From the IMG/VR virus record IMGVR_UViG_3300029319_000419, positions 1 to 26,377 of that record: a DNA stretch of 26,377 nucleotides, one strand, 5' to 3'. The DNA is from a virus. This document shows, piece after piece, positions 1 through 5,376 of this stretch (positions are counted from its first letter, which is position 1; each line of letters starts with the position of its first letter). The notes below the pieces were generated by a model. It searched no databases. It was not told the DNA's origin and saw only the letters and a program-made list of their open reading frames with translations. The translations under genes and the position numbers were made by a program.

Positions 1-405
1 AAGACAAACACCTTAACAGGTACAACTTCAGCAGGTAGCATTGTTGTTACAGGAGAGGGTGGTTCTACCACAACGAACTTACAACAAGGGTTAGCTAAAG
101 CATGGTGCGTTTTTGATGGTGAAGGAACAGTAGCTATAACGGATAGCAATAATAGTGCATCATTAACAGATGTTGCTGTAGGAGATTACACTTTAGGTTT
201 TACAAATAATATGAATAGTGCAGCTTATGCAGTTAGTGGCTCAAGTGTTGGTAGTGACTCTGGTAGTTATTACAATTTTTTGTGTGGTGATAGTGCAAAT
301 AACACAACTAGCGTATATGAAATTAATTTTGTACATAGAAACGATGGCAGTGCTCAAATAGATAATGACCATAGTGCCACTATAGTGCACGGAGACTTAG
401 CATAA
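1..405 (+). CDS. Small fibre-tip-like paralog 1 (5' end cut by window edge)
   Basis: The reading frame is open from base 1, giving 134 residues with the true start to the left. It is the first of six related short proteins here. Shared features are a GLAKxW segment, an S/N-rich stretch ending in SLTD, a GDYTxxFTNNM segment and a C-terminal HGDLA. I recall the middle block as a repeat-like beta domain common at tips of marine phage tail fibres, so a receptor-contacting or fibre-decorating role is inferred. It is almost a copy of the gene at 3023-3442, differing at scattered positions only. Its stop overlaps the next start (TAATG). An internal ATG at 211 would give only 64 residues and lacks most of the shared domain, so it is not the start. 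Confidence 0.8.
   Translation, partial: KTNTLTGTTSAGSIVVTGEGGSTTTNLQQGLAKAWCVFDGEGTVAITDSNNSASLTDVAVGDYTLGFTNNMNSAAYAVSGSSVGSDSGSYYNFLCGDSANNTTSVYEINFVHRNDGSAQIDNDHSATIVHGDLA
293..347 (+). repeat. 55-base direct repeat, copy 1
   Basis: An exact 55-base match to 3330-3384 within paralogs 1 and 5. A second exact run of 36 bases (194-229 with 3231-3266) lies at the same 3037-base offset, within a longer highly similar segment. Confidence 0.88.
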
Positions 406-407
406 TG
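391..407 (+). promoter_or_regulatory. Ribosome binding site inside paralog 1 C-terminus
   Basis: GGAGA at 391-395 is formed by Gly and Asp codons of the terminal GDLA and stands nine bases before the overlapping ATG at 405. Confidence 0.8.
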
Positions 408-818
408 GCAAACGGAACAATAGCATTTGATACATTAACAACATCTGATTCAGTTAATACGAATACAGAGAAGTCTATTGATACAAGTTACATTTTTAAT
501 GGTGTAGCTAAAGTATTTATGAGAGCACCAAGCAATCACGCATCAATTAGTGAATCTTTTAATGTGAGTTCTCTTGATGATGATGGAACAGGAGATTTTG
601 GTATAAACTATACAAATAACTTTGCAACAAACACTCACTTTCCTATGGTTCATATTCCTAGTGGTGGAACTGCAGGTAACTCTGATGGACATTTTTGCGA
701 ATGTGAAGCAAGTAACACGTCATCAGGTGAATATGAAGCATGGTATGGAGATGCAGGAACAAACTTAACATTTATTGATTGGCCCACTGCACACGCAACT
801 TTTGGAGAACTAGCATGA
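405..818 (+). CDS. Small fibre-tip-like paralog 2
   Basis: This 137-residue protein is the most diverged member of the paralog family. It keeps GVAKVF near residue 33, SFNVSSLDD near 53, DGTGDFGINYTNNF near 60-73 and the C-terminal GELA, where the others have GDLA. The middle third, which in this family varies most, contains a Cys pair (CECE) and aromatic residues (Tyr, Trp). No signal peptide or membrane helix is visible, as expected for a virion part. Start ATG overlaps the preceding TAA and is served by GGAGA inside the preceding gene. Its own stop overlaps the next ATG (ATGA). A fibre-tip or receptor-binding function is inferred from family resemblance and position beside the fibre genes. 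Confidence 0.8.
   Translation: MANGTIAFDTLTTSDSVNTNTEKSIDTSYIFNGVAKVFMRAPSNHASISESFNVSSLDDDGTGDFGINYTNNFATNTHFPMVHIPSGGTAGNSDGHFCECEASNTSSGEYEAWYGDAGTNLTFIDWPTAHATFGELA
804..817 (+). promoter_or_regulatory. Ribosome binding site inside paralog 2 C-terminus
   Basis: GGAGA at 804-808 (Gly-Glu codons of GELA) lies six bases before ATG 815, and decides that start over the upstream ATG at 779. Confidence 0.8.
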
Positions 819-1300
819 CAATAAAAACACCAAAGTTTCAAGGCACACATTTATGGGACAGATTGTGTTGGGCAAAAGAAAACTTAGAAGGTAAACAATC
901 AGACTATCGCATTGTATGGGAAGACCCTGATGCACCTGAAGAGTGTTCTAAAATAACTGTACCTGACCCAAACTGGATGGCTTGTGCATTACAAGGTGGC
1001 ATACTACCACCTGTAGAAGTCTATTGGGCATTAGCAGAAGATGAAGCAAAGCCTGACTTTAAGAAACATACAAGAGGTTATTTGCTACACAATACTAAAC
1101 CTGTTGAAGCAATGACAGAAGAACAAGCAATAGAATATTTAATTATGAAAGACATACCACAAAGAGTGTGGAGAGAATATCAAAAAGCTAATAAACCAAG
1201 ATTAGTGATTTGTAAAAAGAATCAGCTTCCAAGTACAAGAGAGTGGCGAAACGCTTGGAAGATTGATGAGAATATAATAGCCACTGATAAGGCAGCATAA
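815..1300 (+). CDS. Tail-assembly-like protein with REWRNAW motif
   Basis: A 161-residue protein started at ATG 815 (ATGA overlap with the preceding stop). A longer version from 779 would begin well inside the previous gene and ignores the GGAGA at 804-808. Its C-terminal third reads LVICKKNQLPSTREWRNAWKI. The pattern of a small residue, then P-x-x-R-E-x-R-N-A-W, recurs in short proteins beside tail-fibre genes in many phages, often called tail-assembly chaperones. The N-terminal part (LWDRLCWAKENL, WEDPDAPEE) is not recognised. It sits between paralogs, directly before a second protein of the same general kind, which supports a fibre folding or attachment role. That function is an inference, and a structural component is the alternative. 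Confidence 0.72.
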   Translation: MTIKTPKFQGTHLWDRLCWAKENLEGKQSDYRIVWEDPDAPEECSKITVPDPNWMACALQGGILPPVEVYWALAEDEAKPDFKKHTRGYLLHNTKPVEAMTEEQAIEYLIMKDIPQRVWREYQKANKPRLVICKKNQLPSTREWRNAWKIDENIIATDKAA

Positions 1301-1311
1301 AGGAGAACACA

Positions 1312-1689
1312 ATGCCAACAACAAATATCGTAGATAAAAATGGTGTTACTGTAGATGCTTCTACAGTTACCAAACCTTCCGATAGACACTTCAGAGGTGC
1401 TTGGGTCGTAGACTCAGACAAGAAGGTCATATCAGAAGACATGACTGAAGCTAAGAAAATCTTTCAAGATAAGATTAGAGAAGTCAGAAAACCACTACTA
1501 GAAGCAGAAGATGTAGTGTACATGAAAGCATTAGAAGCAGGAGATTCCTCTGCACAATCAGCTAGTGTAACTAAGAAGAAAGCTCTTAGAGATGCACCTG
1601 CAGCAAGTGCAATATCAAGTGCAGATACTATTGCAAAGCTCAAGGCAGCTTGGGATACATCTGTATTAGGTGACAGTCCATACGCATAA
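1312..1689 (+). CDS. Tail-assembly-like protein, XkdW/chaperone type
   Basis: A 125-residue protein with a good ribosome site (AAGGAG, 10 bases before ATG). After a variable head it has HFRGAWVVD (about residues 26-34), then a helical stretch AKKIFQDKIREVRKPLLEAED, an EAGD motif (near 84), ALRDAPA and a C-terminal AKLKAAWD. This order (RxAW, DK(I)R..R.P.L, A-E-x-GD, K..LRD) is one I know from small phage proteins coded near tail fibres, variously called tail-assembly or XkdW-like proteins. It probably helps assemble or join fibres. It follows the REWRNAW protein by 11 bases and precedes a fibre-tip paralog, so the pair interrupts the paralog array. Confidence 0.72.
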   Translation: MPTTNIVDKNGVTVDASTVTKPSDRHFRGAWVVDSDKKVISEDMTEAKKIFQDKIREVRKPLLEAEDVVYMKALEAGDSSAQSASVTKKKALRDAPAASAISSADTIAKLKAAWDTSVLGDSPYA

Positions 1690-1699
1690 GGAGTAAGCT

Positions 1700-2140
1700 A
1701 TGGCTCTAACTAAAGTCAACAGAGGTGGCTTAAATACTGGTATCTCTGATTCTAGTAATGCTACCTTTCTAACTATAGATAGTTCTGAACAGGCAGTAAT
1801 TAAATCTGAAGGTGGTGCAGTAACAACATCTGTGCAACAAGGGTTAGCTAAAGTTTATGTTCATGTTGACCAAAGAAGCACACAAACTATTCAAGGAAGT
1901 TTTAATGTTGGAAGTATAACTGATAATGCCACAGGTGTAACAATTACAAATTATACAAACAATATGAATGATGCTTTATATTCAGTTGTAGGCTCATGTG
2001 ATGGAGCAATAAAAGCGTACTACCAACATCAGTTTTATAGTGAAACAACAAGTTCAGTATATACATACAATTCTCCAGATCAAAGTTTAAGTAATGCAGA
2101 TAATGTTGTTTGTACTGCAATTTTAGGAGATTTAGCGTAA
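1700..2140 (+). CDS. Small fibre-tip-like paralog 3
   Basis: A 146-residue family member beginning MALTKVNRGG, a common kind of N-terminus for short phage fibre proteins. Shared landmarks are VQQGLAKVYVH near residue 45, GSFNVGSITDNATG near 66, NYTNNM near 84 and the C-terminal ILGDLA. The segment between TNNM and the end is Tyr, Ser and Gln rich and unlike the other copies, marking the probable variable face. It has its own upstream GGAG (TAAGGAGTAAGCTATGG), so here translation starts independently of the gene before. At its 3' end GGAGA lies within the Gly-Asp codons and the stop overlaps the next ATG. Confidence 0.82.
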   Translation: MALTKVNRGGLNTGISDSSNATFLTIDSSEQAVIKSEGGAVTTSVQQGLAKVYVHVDQRSTQTIQGSFNVGSITDNATGVTITNYTNNMNDALYSVVGSCDGAIKAYYQHQFYSETTSSVYTYNSPDQSLSNADNVVCTAILGDLA

Positions 2141-2142
2141 TG
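2126..2142 (+). promoter_or_regulatory. Ribosome binding site inside paralog 3 C-terminus
   Basis: GGAGA at 2126-2130 (Gly-Asp codons) lies nine bases before the TAATG-overlapped ATG at 2140, and favours it over the ATG at 2110. Confidence 0.8.
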
Positions 2143-2598
2143 GGATATATAGGTAAATCACCCACCAATGGGGTAAGAAACAGATTTGTATATCAGGCTA
2201 CTGCAGGTCAAACAACTTTCAGTGGTAGTGATGCAAACTCTTTGACACTAACTTACACAGATAGTTTGTACATGGATGTGTATCAGAATGGTGTGTTACT
2301 CAAAGCAGGGACAGACTACACTGCAACAAGTGGTACAAGTGTTGTATTAGTACAAGGTGCAAGTTTAAATGACCATGTAGAGATGATTGTTTACGATGTG
2401 TTCTCCGTAAACGAAACCTACACTAAAACTGAATCAGATGACAGATATCCCTTCTTAGGCAACAATAGTATTATCAGAACAAATGGACAGACTATAAGTG
2501 CAGATATAACAATCAGTTCTAGCACCAACGGATTATCAGCAGGTCCTATAACACAATCAGCGACAGTTACTGTTAATGGTTATTGGAGTATCGTATGA
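2140..2598 (+). CDS. Tail fibre adaptor / N-terminal virion-attachment protein
   Basis: A 152-residue protein started at the ATG that overlaps the preceding TAA. The longer frame from 2110 reads through the earlier gene and is rejected. It opens MGYIGKSPTNGVRNRF, followed by a beta-rich block with GQTTFSG, LTLTYTDSLYMDVYQNG and VEMIVYDVFSV up to about residue 94. This is a module I recognise as the N-terminus of many marine podovirus tail fibres, probably the part bound to the tail. Downstream are a YTKTESDDRYPFLG segment like trimer-shaft linkers and a short beta tail. Here the module stands nearly alone, without the usual long shaft, so tips may be supplied by the small proteins around it. 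That division of labour is inferred. Confidence 0.8.
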   Translation: MGYIGKSPTNGVRNRFVYQATAGQTTFSGSDANSLTLTYTDSLYMDVYQNGVLLKAGTDYTATSGTSVVLVQGASLNDHVEMIVYDVFSVNETYTKTESDDRYPFLGNNSIIRTNGQTISADITISSSTNGLSAGPITQSATVTVNGYWSIV

Positions 2599-3023
2599 CA
2601 AGTCAATTAAATGTAGATACCATTGTAGATAAAGCAGGTAGTGGTGGCACGAATGTTAAAGTTAAAGGTTCTAACTCAACTTATGTAGATGGTACAACCA
2701 CACAGAATTTAATTAAGGGGGTAGCAAAAGCATGGGTAGACCACGAAACTGCTTCAACTTATACTATAGAAAATAGTCTTAATATTGCTTCATTAACAGA
2801 CCTTGGCACAGGTGGAGCAGATGTAAATTTAACAAACAATATGTCTAATGCTCATAATGCTGCTACAGGAGGGGGTGGTAATGGCACTGGTTATTCTGGC
2901 TCTCTTTTGATGTGTACTTGGATGCACACATCAGAAAAATTTAAAGCAGTATCAGTGTGGGTTGATGGTACATATTATGATGGACCTTACAGTCATGGAG
3001 TAGTACACGGAGACTTAGCATAA
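2595..3023 (+). CDS. Small fibre-tip-like paralog 4
   Basis: A 142-residue family member, MTSQLNVDTIVDKAGSGG at the N-terminus. I use the ATG at 2595 (ATGA overlap), which has GGAG six bases upstream (GGAGTATCGTATG). The ATG at 2583 four codons earlier has no such site. Family landmarks are GVAKAWVDH, SLNIASLTDLGTGG, NLTNNM and C-terminal VVHGDLA. Between them is a glycine-rich variable block (GGGGNGTGYSG) with a Cys-Thr-Trp-Met segment. The stop overlaps the next ATG, and GGAGA at 3009-3013 lies in the Gly-Asp codons. A fibre-tip role is inferred from the family. Confidence 0.82.
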   Translation: MTSQLNVDTIVDKAGSGGTNVKVKGSNSTYVDGTTTQNLIKGVAKAWVDHETASTYTIENSLNIASLTDLGTGGADVNLTNNMSNAHNAATGGGGNGTGYSGSLLMCTWMHTSEKFKAVSVWVDGTYYDGPYSHGVVHGDLA

Positions 3024-3025
3024 TG
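3009..3025 (+). promoter_or_regulatory. Ribosome binding site inside paralog 4 C-terminus
   Basis: GGAGA at 3009-3013 with nine bases to ATG 3023. The 17-base string is identical to that at 391-407. Confidence 0.8.
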
Positions 3026-3442
3026 GCAAGTGAACTTAAAGTAGATAAATTTACAGGTGTAACCACAGCAGGTTCTATACTTGTTACAGGTGAAGGCAAT
3101 AGTACAACAACTAATCTGCAACAAGGGTTGTCTAAATCTTGGTGTGTTTTTAATGGTGAAGGAACAGTAGCTATAACCGATAGCCACAATAGTGCATCTT
3201 TGACAGATGTTGCTGCAGGAGATTATACTCTAGGTTTTACAAATAATATGAATAGTGCAGCTTATGTTGTTTCAGGTTCAAGTGTTGGTAGTGACTCTGG
3301 TAGTTATTTCAATTTTTTGTGTGGTGATGGTGCAAATAACACAACTAGCGTATATGAAATTAATTTTGTACATAGAAACGATGGTGGAAGTCAAGTAGAT
3401 AATGACCATAGTGGTGTGGTTATACATGGAGATCTCGCATAA
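3023..3442 (+). CDS. Small fibre-tip-like paralog 5 (near copy of paralog 1)
   Basis: A 139-residue protein, complete, and the best guide to the start of the cut gene at 1-405. It begins MASELKVDKFTG, then GSILVTGEG, NLQQGLSKSWCVF, SHNSASLTD, GDYTLGFTNNM, and ends VVIHGDLA. The two copies align without gaps at a fixed 3037-base offset, with exact runs of 36 and 55 bases. Their differences are scattered, with a cluster just before the C-terminus (GSAQIDNDHSATI against GGSQVDNDHSGVV). This points to a fairly recent duplication or to exchange between copies. TAATG overlaps occur at both ends. Confidence 0.83.
   Translation: MASELKVDKFTGVTTAGSILVTGEGNSTTTNLQQGLSKSWCVFNGEGTVAITDSHNSASLTDVAAGDYTLGFTNNMNSAAYVVSGSSVGSDSGSYFNFLCGDGANNTTSVYEINFVHRNDGGSQVDNDHSGVVIHGDLA
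3330..3384 (+). repeat. 55-base direct repeat, copy 2
   Basis: An exact partner of 293-347, in the same orientation. Recombination between the copies would delete or amplify the 3 kb between them, which holds paralogs 2-4, the assembly-like pair and the fibre adaptor. Confidence 0.88.
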
Positions 3443-3444
3443 TG
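3428..3444 (+). promoter_or_regulatory. Ribosome binding site inside paralog 5 C-terminus
   Basis: GGAGA at 3428-3432 with nine bases to ATG 3442. The Leu codon is CTC here and the Asp codon GAT, yet GGAGA is kept. Confidence 0.8.
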
Positions 3445-3840
3445 GCTAGTATATTAAGAGTAAATACAATAACAGATGCAAGTAGCAATAATTCTACTGC
3501 TGTATCTGTAATTAATCAAGGTACTGCTAAAGTTTGGGTACAATTTGCAGGGTCTTCTTTATCTGGAACAGGCACTACAGGAGTGGATGACTCCTTTAAC
3601 TTAACAAGTATGACAGATGATGATACTGGAAGATACACAGTTAATATTAACAGTGACATGAATAATAATGACTATGCTGTTCATAGCACTATAGGACAGA
3701 GTGCATCAGCAATAGGTGATTACATTACTAATATTGCATCCCTTGCCACAGGCACAGTTCAAGTTGGAAGTTCTACAAGAGGTGGTTCGTATGCAGATTC
3801 AGCAGTACATTCTGTAACGATACACGGAGACTTAGCATGA
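3442..3840 (+). CDS. Small fibre-tip-like paralog 6
   Basis: A 132-residue family member beginning MASILRVNTITDASSNNST. Landmarks are GTAKVWVQF near residue 29, DDSFNLTSMTDDDTGRYTV near 49-67, a degenerate NINSDM where others have FTNNM, and the C-terminal TIHGDLA. Several Ser/Thr-rich strands follow. The start overlaps the preceding TAA and the stop overlaps the ATG of the large fibre gene (ATGA). It is the last of the array, placed directly before the 372-residue fibre, which fits a structural partnership at the tail tip. No enzyme motifs are seen. Confidence 0.82.
   Translation: MASILRVNTITDASSNNSTAVSVINQGTAKVWVQFAGSSLSGTGTTGVDDSFNLTSMTDDDTGRYTVNINSDMNNNDYAVHSTIGQSASAIGDYITNIASLATGTVQVGSSTRGGSYADSAVHSVTIHGDLA
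3826..3839 (+). promoter_or_regulatory. Ribosome binding site inside paralog 6 C-terminus
   Basis: GGAGA at 3826-3830 with six bases to ATG 3837 of the large fibre gene, through an ATGA overlap. Confidence 0.8.
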
Positions 3841-4955
3841 GTAAAGCAGCAGAATTAGCAAAGATGGGTGAAGTCTTAACCAACGGACAGATTGGTGGGC
3901 GAAGGAATATTTTTATTAATGGTGCGATGCAAGTTAGTCAAAGAGCTACCAGTTTTACTTTTGCTCACGATGGAACTACAAACGCATACACTTTAGACAG
4001 ATGGCAGTGGCAGATGCACAATACAGATGAGTTAGATGGAACTATTACACAAGACTCTGATGCTCCAAATGGTTTTAGAAACTCTTTTAAATGGGCAACA
4101 GGCACTGCTGAAAGTGCTATAGCCACTGATGAATTTGTTGCTTTTCGTCAAAATGTAGAAGCACAAGATTTACAACAATTAAAATATGGAACAGCAGATG
4201 CAGAAACACTGACTATTTCTTTCTACGTTAAATCCTCTGTGACAGGAACTTATGGATTAAGTTTATATAAACCTGATCAAACAGCTAGAAGTAACAATAA
4301 AACGTACACAATAGATTCTGCTAACACTTGGGAATTTAAAACAGTTACTTTTCCTGCCGATACAGGTGGAGGAGGAATTGATAACGATACTGGAAATGGC
4401 ATGAGTGTTTATTGGGTATTAGCTTCAGGTGCAACATACGATGGTACTAATTCTAATGGAGCTTGGATAAACAATTCAACAGCAAGTTTTTTTGGTGGTC
4501 ATGCTCAAGATGGAGTAATAACGACTGCTAGTGCAACTTGGCAAATTACTGGAGTACAGATGGAAGTAGGCTCTACTGCTACACCATTTGAGCATAGGTC
4601 ATTTGGGGAAGAATTGCTTTTATGTCAAAGATATTACAGAGAATTTGGTGGTGATTCATCAAGCGATGCCTTATTTGCAGGAATGTGGTTTTCAGCCACT
4701 ACTGTTTATTGCCCTGTTCAACTTTTACCACATATGAGAGCTGCACCGACAGTATCAAGAAAAACTACAAATTCTAGCGATTTTGATATTTTTGGTGCAG
4801 GATTTTCAGACCAAGGTGACCAAGCAGTTGGAAGTAATATAAGGCATAATAATTTTAGATTTTATATAATAGGTGGCGTAAGCAGGACAGCAGGACATGG
4901 TTCATGGACACAGACTAGTGGTGGACAAGCAATAACTTGTGATGCAGAACTTTAG
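3837..4955 (+). CDS. Tail fibre / adhesin with carbohydrate-binding-like domain
   Basis: This 372-residue protein has a short helical head (to about residue 20), then RRNIFINGAMQVSQR (about 22-36) and YTLDRWQW (about 51-58), a pair of motifs typical of a jelly-roll domain near the C-terminus of phage tail fibres. A beta sandwich follows (TISFYVKSSVTGTYGLSL, WEFKTVTFPADT) and closes with ITGVQMEVGSTATPFEHR and a CQRYYREFG motif near residues 238-273. The last 100 or so residues are probably the host-contacting tip. A carbohydrate-binding function is family-based inference. It is translationally coupled to paralog 6 (ATGA overlap, GGAGA in the gene before). Confidence 0.82.
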   Translation: MSKAAELAKMGEVLTNGQIGGRRNIFINGAMQVSQRATSFTFAHDGTTNAYTLDRWQWQMHNTDELDGTITQDSDAPNGFRNSFKWATGTAESAIATDEFVAFRQNVEAQDLQQLKYGTADAETLTISFYVKSSVTGTYGLSLYKPDQTARSNNKTYTIDSANTWEFKTVTFPADTGGGGIDNDTGNGMSVYWVLASGATYDGTNSNGAWINNSTASFFGGHAQDGVITTASATWQITGVQMEVGSTATPFEHRSFGEELLLCQRYYREFGGDSSSDALFAGMWFSATTVYCPVQLLPHMRAAPTVSRKTTNSSDFDIFGAGFSDQGDQAVGSNIRHNNFRFYIIGGVSRTAGHGSWTQTSGGQAITCDAEL

Positions 4956-4963
4956 AGGATATA

Positions 4964-5140
4964 ATGAATATAACATCAGCACAATATATTAAAGATATAA
5001 TTTCAGGAAATATAGATACTGTTAAAATAGTAGTTGATAACAAAGAAATGTATGTACCGATAGATAATCAAAACAAAGACTACGCAGAAATACTAAAACA
5101 AGTCAAAGCAGGAACACTAACCATCAAGGATGCCGAGTAA
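4964..5140 (+). CDS. Small protein of unknown function, 58 residues
   Basis: A short gene in the gap between the fibre and the membrane protein, with an AGAGGAT site upstream of its ATG and a stop two bases before the next start. The protein opens MNITSAQYIKDI and has a middle KEMYVPIDNQNKDYAEIL followed by a Lys/Gly/Asp tail. The pattern V-P-x-D-x-x-N-x-x-Y-x-x-I occurs in small proteins near tail-fibre genes of many phages, where function is unknown. It contains no membrane helix and no cysteine. Confidence 0.68.
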   Translation: MNITSAQYIKDIISGNIDTVKIVVDNKEMYVPIDNQNKDYAEILKQVKAGTLTIKDAE

Positions 5141-5142
5141 AC

Positions 5143-5376
5143 ATGGAAATAGATGCAATGTTATTTTGGAACATCATCCTAACTATGGTCGTTGTGCCAT
5201 TCGGTTGGGCATTCAACAAGATGTTTGGCGAAGTAAAAAGATTACAGATATTATTAAACAAGACTCGTGAAGAGTATGCACGTAAAGATGATGTTAAAGA
5301 AGATATGCATGACATCATGGATGCAATGAAAAGATTAGAAGATAAGTTAGATAAGATATTAATTGGAGCTAAATAG
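5143..5376 (+). CDS. One-helix membrane protein with coiled coil, holin-like
   Basis: A 77-residue protein with one hydrophobic segment (about residues 6-24: MLFWNIILTMVVVPFGWAF) followed by a charged helix with heptad-like spacing (about 30-74). One membrane anchor plus a C-terminal coiled coil resembles XhlA/haemolysin-like accessory lysis proteins and some small phage holins. A lysis or virion membrane role is inferred only. No endolysin is visible nearby. Its TAG overlaps the GTG of the next gene. Confidence 0.7.
   Translation: MEIDAMLFWNIILTMVVVPFGWAFNKMFGEVKRLQILLNKTREEYARKDDVKEDMHDIMDAMKRLEDKLDKILIGAK

Noticed and set aside
1188-1442. An 84-codon frame on the - strand
   Set aside because: It lies opposite two well-supported + strand genes with good ribosome sites and has no recognisable protein features.
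1-4955. A diversity-generating retroelement behind the variable tail-tip genes
   Set aside because: No reverse transcriptase gene is seen in the window, and the paralog differences are spread over codons of all types instead of being limited to adenine positions of a template-matched block.
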